From positions 124,001-188,000 of the forward strand of contig JAATGM010000020.1 of NCBI GenBank assembly GCA_015654675.1: DNA of 64,000 bases, in the 5' to 3' direction. Within the stretch, counting starts at the first letter, position 1. The number at the start of each line of letters is the position of its first letter. Origin of the DNA: Planctomycetota bacterium (GTDB taxonomy: Bacteria; Planctomycetota; Phycisphaerae; UBA1845; UTPLA1). A program made the position numbers and the translations under genes. Of this stretch, positions 23,674 through 32,834 are shown in pieces. The notes beneath the pieces are model-generated. The model saw only the letters and a program-made list of their open reading frames with translations, was not told the DNA's origin and did not search any database.

Positions 23674-26637
23674 ATGGGGATCGAAATTCTCCGATTTCTG
23701 CACCTGGACGCACTGTCGATCGGCGGGCCGTTGGCGCTGGTGTTGCTGCTGTCGGTGCCGTTGGTGTTTGTACTCGGGGCGGGATCGTTGTCGGGGATGG
23801 GGGCGATTCGGCATCATCTGGCGACGGCCGTTCGTTGTCTGCTGATCGTTTGTCTTGTGCTGGCGCTTTCGCATGCAGAGTGCATTCGATCGAGTTATGA
23901 CCAGACGGTGATTTTCCTGATCGATCATTCAAAGAGCATCCGGGCGACGGAGGAGGACGAAGCGACCAAGTTCGTGCAGCGGTCGCAGGCGAAAATTCGA
24001 GCGGGGAAGGATCGGATCGGCGTGGTGCGGTTCGACGGCGAGGCGGCGATCGAGCAACTGCCGGCTGAGCGGTTGCAGGGCGGGGCGCCGGCGCAGCCCC
24101 TTCGGCCGCATCAGACGAACATTGCGAAGGCGCTGCGCCTGGCGATGGCGATGTTTCCGGCCGATACGGCGCGGCGCGTGGTCGTGATTTCGGATGGCAA
24201 TGAAAATGCGGGTCGCGCGGTTGACGAGCTGCGAGCGTTTGAGGCGAACGAGGTTTCGATCGACGTCGCGCCGGCGCGTTATGAACGCGCGGCGGAGGTG
24301 CTGATTGAGAAGGTGGTATGCCCGTCGGCGGCGTCGCTGAATTCGGTGATGACGCTCACAGCGGTTATCCGTTCGCAGCAGGCGACTGCGGGGCGAGTGG
24401 CCGTCTATCTGGACGATGTGCAATTGCCGCTGGAGTCGTCCGACTCCGTGAAGTTGAACGCCGGACTGAATACGCTGGCGTGGAAGATTCCGTTGCATCA
24501 TGGGGGCGCGAATCGATTCCGGGTGGCCTTCGTTCCGGACCACGCGGCGGACGACACGATGCCGGAGAACAACCAGGCGACCGGATTTACGCTGGTGGGC
24601 GACCCAAACCGAACGCTGCTGCTCGCGAATCCGGACGAGATGGCTTCGGCGGGAGTGCTGCGCGAGGCACTTGAGGCCGAGGATGTGCGCGTGGATGCGC
24701 AGGCGGTCGGCTCGATGTCGATCGATCCGCTTTCGCTGCTGCCTTACTCGCTCGTGATCCTCCAGAATGTGCCGGCCTACTCGTTGGCGGGCGACTCGCT
24801 CCGAACTATCTCATCGTATGTGCATGAACAGGGCGGCGGGCTTATTGCGATCGGCGGCGATCGGTCGTTCAGCGTGGGTGGGTACTTCCAGACGCCGCTG
24901 GAAGACGTATTGCCGGTGGAAACGAATCGCGACCAGGTACGGATGTTGCAGCTTGCGCTGGTGCTGATCATCGATCGTTCGGGATCGATGGCGGGGGATA
25001 AGCTCGAGCTTGCAAAGAAGGCAGGCGCGGCGTCGGCCGATCTGCTGTCGCGTCTGGATGAGCTGGGCGTAATTGCGTTTGCATCGGATGTGGAATGGAT
25101 CTCGCCGCTGGCGAAGTGTTCGAACAAGGCGGCGGTGAAGACGCGGATCGCGAACATCGGGCTTGGCGGAGGGACTGAGCTGGCACCGGCCATGTCCGCG
25201 GCGACGCAGGCAATGCGCGGGTCGGGCGCCGCGACAAAACACGTCATTATCCTGACAGACGGGCGATCGCAGTGGGCAGACTTCGATTCGCTGGCGCGGG
25301 GACTCGCGGTGGGTGGGGTGACGATCACGACGGTGGGCGTCGGGCCGGATGTGGATGCCGATCTTTTGCGGCGGATCGCGAAGCTGGGAAAGGGACGCTA
25401 CTACCCGGTGACCGACCCGAAGCACGTTCCGCAGATATTCGCGCGGGAGACGATGCTGGTCAGCCGGTCGAACCTGAGCGATGAGCCGTTTGTTCCGCAG
25501 GTGCGGGCCGACCTGAATCGGCTGATGAGCGGCGTGACGGAATCGGAGATCCCGGCGCTGGGCGGATACGTCGTCACTGTGGCGAAGCCGGGCGTGGACG
25601 TGACTTTGCTGCGGCAGACGAAGGATCGAGCCGATCCGGTGCTTGCGAGCTGGCAGGCGGGTCTCGGTCGCGCGGTTGCATTTACGAGCGGCGGATGGGC
25701 GAGTAATTGGGGTCACGATTGGGCCGGGTGGCCGCAATTTGGGCGGATCTGGGCGCAGATCTGCCGGTGGACATCGCGGACGGCGGATGCGCGGGGCTTC
25801 GAGATTCATTCAGAAGTGGACGCGGGGAAGGTCCGAATGCGACTGGAGGCCGCAGACCGCGCGAATGCACCGCTGAAATTCCTGACGATCGCCGGGCAGG
25901 CGATTGGTCCGAAGTTTGTGAGCCAACCGCTCACGGTTCGGCAGACCGGGACGGGGCTGTATGAGACGGAGTTTGAAGCGGGCGAGCCGGGGAGCTACGT
26001 CGTTCAGTTGGCGTATCAGGGATCGCAAGCAGATGGTGAATCGGTGGGAGGCGTCGTGCGGACGGGTGTGTCGGTCGCGTATTCTCCCGAATTTCGATCG
26101 CTGCGATCGAATGAGCCGCTGATGAACGAGATGGCGCGGCGAACCGGCGGGCGAACGCTGGCGATGAGCGATGCGGAGAACGTTTTTGATGCGTCGCTAA
26201 TCAGGCCGATGCGAACGAGCCGGCCGATTTGGTCAGCCCTGTTGAAGCTGGCGGTGATTCTCTTCCTGCTGGATGTGGCGATTCGACGAGTCGCGATTGA
26301 CCCGCGGAAGATTGCAGCCACGATTCGCGGATATGTGGCCGACATGAGCGGGCGAATTGGGAACGAGCGGCAGTCGGAGGTTGTCCTGACGGACCTCAAG
26401 GGCGTGCGAGAGAAGGTGCGTGCGGAGAAGACTGGGGCGGGCGACGCGGCGGTGTCCGAGCCGTATGTGGCATCGGCATCGGGCGGCGTTCAATCGGACG
26501 AACGTGACATGATTTCCAGCGCGCTCGAATCTGAGCGAGTGGGCGAGCCGCGGAGCGAGAACGTAGTCGATGCGGGCGGGGCATCGGATGAGACGACGGC
26601 GCGATTGTTGAAGTCGAAGAAGCGAAGGCAGAATTGA
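23674..26637 (+). CDS. Paralogous large membrane protein with two intact VWA domains
   Basis: 987 residues, starting 2 bp after the previous stop. The architecture is the same as that of its neighbour: two N-terminal spans, VWA1 with DHSKS at 84-88 and VVISDGNENAG, an amidotransferase-like region (EQGGGLIAIGGDRSFSVGGY), then VWA2 with a canonical metal site DRSGS at 434-438 plus GGGTELAPA and VIILTDGRS. A C-terminal span and an almost identical tail (LKGVREKVRAEKT ... RLLKSKKRRQ) follow. Similarity along the full length shows tandem duplication; the copy upstream has lost the VWA2 metal residues. The two proteins may form a heteromer. They act presumably in the inner membrane with domains facing the periplasm. 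Confidence 0.75.
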   Translation: MGIEILRFLHLDALSIGGPLALVLLLSVPLVFVLGAGSLSGMGAIRHHLATAVRCLLIVCLVLALSHAECIRSSYDQTVIFLIDHSKSIRATEEDEATKFVQRSQAKIRAGKDRIGVVRFDGEAAIEQLPAERLQGGAPAQPLRPHQTNIAKALRLAMAMFPADTARRVVVISDGNENAGRAVDELRAFEANEVSIDVAPARYERAAEVLIEKVVCPSAASLNSVMTLTAVIRSQQATAGRVAVYLDDVQLPLESSDSVKLNAGLNTLAWKIPLHHGGANRFRVAFVPDHAADDTMPENNQATGFTLVGDPNRTLLLANPDEMASAGVLREALEAEDVRVDAQAVGSMSIDPLSLLPYSLVILQNVPAYSLAGDSLRTISSYVHEQGGGLIAIGGDRSFSVGGYFQTPLEDVLPVETNRDQVRMLQLALVLIIDRSGSMAGDKLELAKKAGAASADLLSRLDELGVIAFASDVEWISPLAKCSNKAAVKTRIANIGLGGGTELAPAMSAATQAMRGSGAATKHVIILTDGRSQWADFDSLARGLAVGGVTITTVGVGPDVDADLLRRIAKLGKGRYYPVTDPKHVPQIFARETMLVSRSNLSDEPFVPQVRADLNRLMSGVTESEIPALGGYVVTVAKPGVDVTLLRQTKDRADPVLASWQAGLGRAVAFTSGGWASNWGHDWAGWPQFGRIWAQICRWTSRTADARGFEIHSEVDAGKVRMRLEAADRANAPLKFLTIAGQAIGPKFVSQPLTVRQTGTGLYETEFEAGEPGSYVVQLAYQGSQADGESVGGVVRTGVSVAYSPEFRSLRSNEPLMNEMARRTGGRTLAMSDAENVFDASLIRPMRTSRPIWSALLKLAVILFLLDVAIRRVAIDPRKIAATIRGYVADMSGRIGNERQSEVVLTDLKGVREKVRAEKTGAGDAAVSEPYVASASGGVQSDERDMISSALESERVGEPRSENVVDAGGASDETTARLLKSKKRRQN

Positions 26638-26684
26638 TCTGTAGAACCCCGGCCGCCCTGAGAGCGGCTTGAAATGAGGCATGC

Positions 26685-27701
26685 ATGGCGACGATCGATC
26701 CCGGGATTCAGAAGGCGACGGACGAGTTTCGCCGGAAGTTTGCGACGGTGAAGGCCGAAATCGGCAAGGCAATCGTCGGTCACGAGGAAATCGTGGAGGG
26801 GGTGCTGACGTGCCTGTTTACGGGCGGGCATGCGCTGTTGGAGGGCGTGCCGGGACTGGGCAAGACCTACCTGGTGCGGACGCTCTCGCAGGCACTCACT
26901 CTGAAGTTTTCGCGGGTGCAGTTCACGCCCGATCTCATGCCGGCGGACATCATCGGGACGAACATCATTTCGGAGGACCCGACGACCGGGCGGCGCGGAT
27001 TTCAGTTTCAGCAGGGGCCGCTGTTTGCGCAGATTGTGCTCGCCGACGAAATCAACCGGGCGACGCCTAAGACGCAATCGGCGCTGCTGGAGGCAATGCA
27101 GGAGCACACGGTGACGGTGGCGGGCAAGCGGCACCAGCTCGAGGAGCCGTTCTTCGTGATGGCGACGCAAAATCCAATTGAGCAAGAGGGGACCTATCCG
27201 TTGCCGGAGGCGCAGCTTGATCGATTTTTCTACAAGCTGATCGTGCGGCCGTCGGGGCGGGAGGAGTTGAAGACGATTCTGGATCGGACGACCACGGGAC
27301 ATAAGGCGGAGATCAAGCCGGTGATGTCGGGAGACGAGATCATCGGCAGCCAGGCGCTGGTGCAGCGGGTGGTGGTTGCGCCGCATGTGCAGGATTATGC
27401 GATCCGGCTGGTGCTGGCGACGACGCCGCAGTGCGAGTTCGCGACGGAGCAGACGAATCGGTATGTGCGGTGGGGCAGTTCACCGCGCGGGGCGCAGGCG
27501 CTGTCTTTGGCGGCCAAGGTGCGGGCGCTGTTGGAGGGGCGGTTCAACGTAGGATTCGAGGATGTGCGGGCGGTGTACCTGCCGGCTTTGCGGCATCGCG
27601 TGTTGTTGAATTTCGAGGCGCAGGCCGAGGGGCTGGAGCCGGACAAGGTGCTGGCGGACATCCTGGACAAGACGCCGCAGATGGCGGAGAAGGCGGCGTA
27701 A
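26685..27701 (+). CDS. MoxR-family AAA+ ATPase
   Basis: 338 residues, a normal MoxR length. Walker A is GVPGLGKT (53-60), Walker B IVLADEINRA, followed by TPKTQSALLEAMQE, the MoxR insertion MATQNPIEQEGTYPLPEAQL with DRF, and sensor/arginine elements in the C-terminal lid (GFEDVRAVYLPALRHRVLLN). MoxR ATPases work with VWA-domain proteins in cofactor insertion, stress or cell-surface assembly. In many genomes a DUF58 gene and BatA-like VWA genes follow moxR; here the VWA genes come first and DUF58 is missing. ATG 26685 lies 47 bp after the VWA gene, and a strong terminator ends the set. Confidence 0.92.
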   Translation: MATIDPGIQKATDEFRRKFATVKAEIGKAIVGHEEIVEGVLTCLFTGGHALLEGVPGLGKTYLVRTLSQALTLKFSRVQFTPDLMPADIIGTNIISEDPTTGRRGFQFQQGPLFAQIVLADEINRATPKTQSALLEAMQEHTVTVAGKRHQLEEPFFVMATQNPIEQEGTYPLPEAQLDRFFYKLIVRPSGREELKTILDRTTTGHKAEIKPVMSGDEIIGSQALVQRVVVAPHVQDYAIRLVLATTPQCEFATEQTNRYVRWGSSPRGAQALSLAAKVRALLEGRFNVGFEDVRAVYLPALRHRVLLNFEAQAEGLEPDKVLADILDKTPQMAEKAA

Positions 27702-27724
27702 TTCGATCGCCGGGGAAAAGAAGA

Positions 27725-27771
27725 AGCCGCGAGTGCCGGTAGTTGACCGACGCTCGCGGCTTTTTGTTTTT
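27725..27771 (+). terminator. Rho-independent terminator after moxR
   Basis: The perfect 9-bp stem AGCCGCGAG / CTCGCGGCT with a 19-base loop is followed by TTTTTGTTTTTG. It lies 24 bp after the MoxR stop, ends the VWA-MoxR transcript and separates it from the convergent small genes. Confidence 0.85.
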
Positions 27772-27784
27772 GCGTAACGGTCGG

Positions 27785-28018
27785 CTAAGAGCCGAAGCCG
27801 CCGTTGAAGCTGCCGCCTGACTGGAAGAGGAAGCTGCTGGTGCCGTTCAGGATGCTGATGATGAGCTGCAGTCCTGAGTTGAAGATGGTGGCCGGGGCGT
27901 TATTGGCGAACGACTGAAAGGCCGAGTTGCCAAAGCTTGCACAGCCGGCCTGCATCAGGGGCAGGGCGGCGAAGACGAGCATCACTTTCTTGGCCAATCG
28001 CACTTGCTTTGTGGTCAT
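27785..28018 (-). CDS. Small exported protein, lipoprotein-like (paralogue of next gene)
   Basis: 77 residues. A basic start (TTKQVRLAKK) and hydrophobic core VMLVFAALPLMQAGC form a signal peptide ending in GC, suggestive of a lipoprotein although the -3 residue is Q rather than the usual Leu. The mature part is short, Ser/Phe/Gly-rich and uncharged (SFLFQSGGSFNGGFGS). It shares the layout KxxRxAKKxxLVxAALPLxQAxGC with the neighbouring gene 13 bp upstream, so the two arose by duplication. AAGGAC precedes the start. No known family; location probably envelope. Confidence 0.6.
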   Translation of the reverse strand: MTTKQVRLAKKVMLVFAALPLMQAGCASFGNSAFQSFANNAPATIFNSGLQLIISILNGTSSFLFQSGGSFNGGFGS

Positions 28019-28031
28019 GATCAGTCGGTCC

Positions 28032-28289
28032 TTATTGAACGCCCGGGAAGAAGCCGGCGTTTCCGAACATCAGGCGGATCAGGTTGGAACCCGGGAAGGT
28101 TCCGACCAGGGTCCGCGCGACGGAACTGACCAGGGTGGAGGTCAGCGAGTTGATGACGATGGAACCGAAGCCGGTCGCGACCTGGGTGACGGTTCCGAAC
28201 GGGTCGCAGCCGCCGGCGGCCTGGCAGAGCGGCAGGGCCGCCACGACCAGGGCAATCTTTCGAGCGACGCGATGGGTTTTCAAAAGCAT
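28032..28289 (-). CDS. Small exported protein, lipoprotein-like (paralogue of previous gene)
   Basis: 85 residues with a basic start (LLKTHRVARK), hydrophobic segment IALVVAALPLCQAAGGC and a Cys at the presumed processing site. The mature part (SIVINSLTSTLVSSVARTLV) is mildly hydrophobic and could form an amphipathic helix. GGGAGT lies about nine bases before ATG 28289. It shares its signal-peptide pattern with the following gene in the same transcript. Function unknown; no domain recognised. Confidence 0.6.
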   Translation of the reverse strand: MLLKTHRVARKIALVVAALPLCQAAGGCDPFGTVTQVATGFGSIVINSLTSTLVSSVARTLVGTFPGSNLIRLMFGNAGFFPGVQ

Positions 28290-28423
28290 GGTGTAGACTC
28301 CCGCGAGGTTGGTCGCGCCTTGGGCCCGCGCCTGCGCAACGCGGGGAGTTTATGATCTGGCGAAGTTGATTGCAACCCGGCTGCTTGAGAGCCGTTTGAG
28401 TTGATTGCGCGCGGGGAGCTGGA

Positions 28424-29899
28424 ATGGCGCAAGACGGTACCCATACAGGTTCATCGGCCCGGAAGGGCGGCTGGCTGGACTGGATTGAGCGGCATCCGAA
28501 GGTCGTCGGGGCGGCCTGTGTTTTGGTGGTGCTGGCGGGGGTTTGGTTCGCACTGGAGGCGGCGGGGAACGCGCGGCTGAGGCGGGCGATGGCGGCGATT
28601 CGGGCGAAGGGGGAGCCGCTGACGGTGGAGGACCTGCGGAAGCGGGTGCTCGTGCTTCCGGATGAAAAGAACATGGCGCTGGGGTTGCAGGAATTGGGGA
28701 CGAGGATACAGCAATCGTCGTCGTCGCAACCAGCGAACGGCTGGATGCAGAGACTTCCGATCGCTGGGAATGCGATTGCGCCGCCAGTCGGCGTTCGCTA
28801 CTCGGAGGTATTAGTCGAGGACGGCCGGCGCTTTGTGGCGTTGAACGCGGTGCCAATCGAGGGAATCGTCCGAGCGACACGGATGGAGGCGGGGGTTTAT
28901 CCGATCCAGTGGACGACCCCCGCCGTCATGGTGTTGCTGCCGAACTTGTCGGCGCATCGCGAGGTGGTGAAGTCGCTGATCCTTGCTGCGACGCTTGCCG
29001 CGCATGATGGCCGCGCCGACGAGTGCACGCGACAACTCACGGCGGCTGCCGCGACGGACCGCACGATCCGCCACTCGCCGTTCCTGATTTCGATGCTCGT
29101 TCGCGTTGCATGCCAGTCACTCATCTGCGACACGATGTTGCGTTCGGTCGCACTGACGACGTTTACAGATGATGAGCTGCGAATGCTCGATGGCGCGATC
29201 GGGGCATTTGGCGGAGGGCAATCGCTGCATGACGCGATGATCGCGGAGCGCGCGACGACACTTGACACGATTGTCTGGGCCTATGGAAAAGGCAGCATTG
29301 GTGCGATCGCGCCGGGCGTCGGTCCGTCGTCTGGAATTCTCAAACTCGTCCCCGGGATGCGTGGGGCGGACTCGGCGAATTTCCTGGAGCAAATGACACG
29401 AATTTGCGATGCGGCGGGCAAGCGCCCGCGCGAGGCCATGGCAGACATGGGGATCATCGAAGCCGACAGCGGCAACATGCCGTTCTATGCGTTGATTACG
29501 AAGATGATGACGCCATCGGTATCACGGGCATTTGCAGTTTCGTTTCGATCCGAGGCTGTCGTGCGGGCGACGCGCGCGGCGCTCGCAGCCGAGCGGTATC
29601 GGCTGAAACATGAGGCGTGGCCGGGGACGATTGATCTGGTGTCGCCCGAGTTTGTCCCGGCCGATGCGATTGTGGATCCGTTCAGCGGGAAGCCGCTCGT
29701 GTATCGGCGCGATGCGGATGGGATTCGGATTTATTCGGTGGGAGAGGACGGCGTAGATGATGGGGGGATCATGGATCGGGAGCAGACGCGCGGGATGCGG
29801 GTTGCGTTTGATCCGGGCGTGTATTTGCCGAATCCGGAGTTACGGAATCGGGCGGCGACGACGAAAGGCACACGAGATGATGATCAATCCAAGCCCTAA
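28424..29899 (+). CDS. Membrane-anchored protein of unknown function
   Basis: 491 residues. A single N-terminal membrane span (VVGAACVLVVLAGVWFALEA, ~27-46) anchors a large, mostly helical domain. The C-terminal ~100 residues have the pattern ATRAALAAERYRLKHEAWPG ... DPFSGKPLVYRRDADGIRIY with SVGEDGVDDGG, seen in a set of planctomycete hypothetical proteins and reminiscent of the C-terminal part of pseudopilin-like G-domain proteins. No catalytic motif is visible. Its TAA stop overlaps the stop of the convergent metalloprotease gene (bases 29896-29899 shared). The gene starts 134 bp from the divergent small exported genes. Confidence 0.6.
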   Translation: MAQDGTHTGSSARKGGWLDWIERHPKVVGAACVLVVLAGVWFALEAAGNARLRRAMAAIRAKGEPLTVEDLRKRVLVLPDEKNMALGLQELGTRIQQSSSSQPANGWMQRLPIAGNAIAPPVGVRYSEVLVEDGRRFVALNAVPIEGIVRATRMEAGVYPIQWTTPAVMVLLPNLSAHREVVKSLILAATLAAHDGRADECTRQLTAAAATDRTIRHSPFLISMLVRVACQSLICDTMLRSVALTTFTDDELRMLDGAIGAFGGGQSLHDAMIAERATTLDTIVWAYGKGSIGAIAPGVGPSSGILKLVPGMRGADSANFLEQMTRICDAAGKRPREAMADMGIIEADSGNMPFYALITKMMTPSVSRAFAVSFRSEAVVRATRAALAAERYRLKHEAWPGTIDLVSPEFVPADAIVDPFSGKPLVYRRDADGIRIYSVGEDGVDDGGIMDREQTRGMRVAFDPGVYLPNPELRNRAATTKGTRDDDQSKP

Positions 29900-32697
29900 G
29901 GGATGAGCGAATCGACGAACGCGCGGATGTCGGCGCCGTTTACCTTGCCGTCACGATTCACATCTGCCAAATTGATGGGGCAGCCGGGATAGTTGGACGC
30001 GTAGGCGGTCGGATTCACCAGTGCGAGTGCGAAAGCGGCGGCATCTGCGGCGGTGAGCCGGCCATCGCAGTTCGAGTCGGGGAAGACGAAGGCCTGCATG
30101 GTGCCGACGCCGCCGGTCGCGGCGGTCCAATGGGACGTGAAGGCGGATCGAATTCCGCGAAGGCGTTGCTGAAGGATTGCGGTGGGGGTTGCGCCTGGTT
30201 GGACAAGCCCGACGAGACCGACGTTGAAAATGCGCTGTGACTGGGCGAACGCCGGCACACGAGGGCCCTTGGCCGCGATGATGTCGTTGATCGTGAAGTT
30301 GACGCGGGTGCCGGTGTAAATCGGATGGTTCAGCGGATCGTACCCAACTAGATTCAGGTTTTGCAGGATGAACATCGAGGCGACTGACTGGGGCGGAAGC
30401 AGGCCAAGCGCGTAGAGGTCCAACTGGGAATAGCCGGCATTGGCGAAGAAAGCAGGCGAGAGATTTGTATAGGTGCCGTTGCCATTGTCCTGCCAGTAGG
30501 AGCCACCCATGTAGGAGACGTCGTTCGGCGTGGAGAAGACGGCCGGGGCGTGCAGACCGAAAAGCCAGTGCGGGCCAGAGTCGCCGATCGAGAGAGGATT
30601 GCCGCCGACCATTGCCTGTACAAGCGAAAGCCAACGGTGCCCCAACTCGTGCGCGAGCAGCGTTACCTCGCGGGCATAGTTGGTGTACGAACCGGAGAGA
30701 TCGGTTCCGCTCGGAGCGGCCATGGGTGTATCGATGAAGGTGACACCCTGTATGCTTTGAAGCTGACCGGCGCTGCAGTAGTCGATCGGGTTTCGATTTG
30801 AAGGGGTCACGCCGCTGACCAAATTGCCGATAGCGCCGGTGCCCGGAGCGCCACTCTCCTGCCAGTCGGTTCGAAAGTCAGAATAAAAGGCGAGGAAGTC
30901 GAATCGGTCGCCCAGGGCGCCGAGAACGTCGCAAGCGAGCTGCGTCTCGTCTGGAACGTCGGGGTAGGAGAAAGCTTCATAGACGAGCGGCCGGGCGGGG
31001 TCGGCTATTGTTGAGGCGGACAGATCGATCCGGGGCGATGGGAGCGGAGGAAGGACGACTGTGAGCGGATCGGCTTGATCGAAGGGGGCGGGATCTTCGC
31101 TGAAGTCGACGGCGTCGGCGAAGAATGCGAATGAACTAGCGCCATTCAAGCTTGCCAAGGGAACGGTGAATGACATCGTGCGCCCGTCGATTTCTATGGG
31201 TGCGGTGATGTCACCACCGTCCATGGCGACGTGATACTGCAGATCGGAGCCGCCGTAGATGTAAATCTGACGGTCGACGTCGGAGAAATCGATTGCGGCG
31301 GGAAAAGGGGCCTCGAGATCCAGATATATCCGGTAGATCAGGCCATCAATGACAGGATCACCCGGCGTGGGCGGGGCACCGCGGAGACCAAACGAGAAAC
31401 GGATGGAGTGATTGTCCGTGCGAGACACCAGGATTCGCTGGATGTCGATGTAGGAGGGGAGGGCGTTGTCGGTCGGGTCGGTGATCGTTCCCAGGACCTC
31501 GGGTAGACGGGCCTGGCTGGCAGCGGCTTGGTCGAAGTTCGGCGAGACGGCGTCAAAATCGACGGAGTCAATAAAGAATGCGAAGCGCGTGGCCCCATTG
31601 AGAATGGCGGTGTTGACCTCGAAGGAGATGGTGTTTCCGCTACGGGCGAGCGTGCTCATGTCCACGTTTGAGTTGTATGTGGCGTACTGAAGACTGGCGT
31701 TACCGAAGACGCCAAAGTCGACGTCCGAGTCGGCGAAGTCTGCGAAGGTCGCATAGGGGGCATCCGTGTCGAGATACACGCGATAGAGCATGTTGTTGAG
31801 CCGCGGATCGCCCGGGGCGAGCACGGGGCCGCGGGTGGTGAAGGTGATCCGGAGGCGGCTGGCCGAAACAACCTCGGCGGTGACGGAGGTCACGTCGATG
31901 TAGTCGGGCAGGGTGGGATCGATCGGGTCGGTCAGCGTCCAAGAGACGCGGTTGGCGGGGTCACGCGGAAAGACGCCAACGATGCCATCCTTGACCGCAA
32001 CTGTGTGATAGGAGAGCTCGATGACGCCGGTGTTGTAGAGGGTCGCCTGAAATCGATTGATAAGAGGATTACTCGTGAAGGTGTAAATGTCGCGATAGGG
32101 TTCGCTGGCGATCCAGGTAACCAGGACGCGGTCAGCGCTCTCTTTCACATAGCGGGCATATACGTTGTCGGGGTCGGAGCCTCCGAGCTTGCGGAAGAGC
32201 GGGGCGATGATAGGGACGGTATTGAGCATCGAGTCGGCGTAGGTGCGAAAGAGCAGGAAGCGGTCGCGGCCCGGGTTGTAGAAGGCCGATTCGTCGGCGC
32301 CGAAGGTGATGTTGCCGTTCGTGCCGACGAAGAAACCGGGCCAGGACTGGCCGGCGAAGGGGAACTGGAAGTTTGCAAGGTTGACGGAAGCCGAAGGGGA
32401 GCCGGTGATGGGCGTGCCGAAGGCCGCGTCCCACTGGAGAGGCAAGTTCGCTGCACGAAAGCCATTTGAGTCGGGCGTGAAGCGGATGGTGTGGCCCTGT
32501 AGGTCAAGCAGGTTGCCGGGGGTAATTTCGGAGGGTGCGAGTTCGAGCACGATGACGTGGTCGTCCGTCGAGAGCACGGTTTGAGCCGCGGCGGTGGAAA
32601 GATGGGCGGCAAGTAAAATCAATGCGAGTAAACGGACTGGCGTGAGCGCCGCACGACGCCGGCGCAAAAAGCCCAAACCGAAGATGCGCGTTGACAT
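29896..32697 (-). CDS. Secreted HELGH metalloprotease-like protein with duplicated beta domain and dockerin
   Basis: 933 residues from ATG 32697, supported by GAGAGGAAG directly upstream; 43 further in-frame upstream codons are not protein-like. After a signal peptide (LLALILLAAHLSTAAA) comes an N-terminal beta-rich region. Two related units follow: PDYIDVTSVTAEVV ... MLYRVYLDTDAP (~264-400) and PSYIDIQRILVS ... LIYRIYLDLEAP (~416-545). A zinc-protease-like segment has LLAHELGHRW near 682 and a downstream GYSQLDLYALGLLP, similar to regions around secreted metallopeptidase active sites. The last ~60 residues are a dockerin-like pair (DSNCDGRLTAADA and DVNRDGKVNGADI). It is probably a secreted protease or adhesin acting at the cell surface; the third zinc ligand is not certain. 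Confidence 0.7.
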   Translation of the reverse strand: MSTRIFGLGFLRRRRAALTPVRLLALILLAAHLSTAAAQTVLSTDDHVIVLELAPSEITPGNLLDLQGHTIRFTPDSNGFRAANLPLQWDAAFGTPITGSPSASVNLANFQFPFAGQSWPGFFVGTNGNITFGADESAFYNPGRDRFLLFRTYADSMLNTVPIIAPLFRKLGGSDPDNVYARYVKESADRVLVTWIASEPYRDIYTFTSNPLINRFQATLYNTGVIELSYHTVAVKDGIVGVFPRDPANRVSWTLTDPIDPTLPDYIDVTSVTAEVVSASRLRITFTTRGPVLAPGDPRLNNMLYRVYLDTDAPYATFADFADSDVDFGVFGNASLQYATYNSNVDMSTLARSGNTISFEVNTAILNGATRFAFFIDSVDFDAVSPNFDQAAASQARLPEVLGTITDPTDNALPSYIDIQRILVSRTDNHSIRFSFGLRGAPPTPGDPVIDGLIYRIYLDLEAPFPAAIDFSDVDRQIYIYGGSDLQYHVAMDGGDITAPIEIDGRTMSFTVPLASLNGASSFAFFADAVDFSEDPAPFDQADPLTVVLPPLPSPRIDLSASTIADPARPLVYEAFSYPDVPDETQLACDVLGALGDRFDFLAFYSDFRTDWQESGAPGTGAIGNLVSGVTPSNRNPIDYCSAGQLQSIQGVTFIDTPMAAPSGTDLSGSYTNYAREVTLLAHELGHRWLSLVQAMVGGNPLSIGDSGPHWLFGLHAPAVFSTPNDVSYMGGSYWQDNGNGTYTNLSPAFFANAGYSQLDLYALGLLPPQSVASMFILQNLNLVGYDPLNHPIYTGTRVNFTINDIIAAKGPRVPAFAQSQRIFNVGLVGLVQPGATPTAILQQRLRGIRSAFTSHWTAATGGVGTMQAFVFPDSNCDGRLTAADAAAFALALVNPTAYASNYPGCPINLADVNRDGKVNGADIRAFVDSLIP

Positions 32698-32834
32698 GCT
32701 TCCTCTCGCGTTGCGTTTGATGAAACCCCAGCCGTGTCCGATGGTTAATGCCCCAACACACACTATCGTACCCATCGCAACCAATCGGGCGAAGCCCACC
32801 GGCGTTGGGGGCGATGGCGATGCCAACTTAACGC

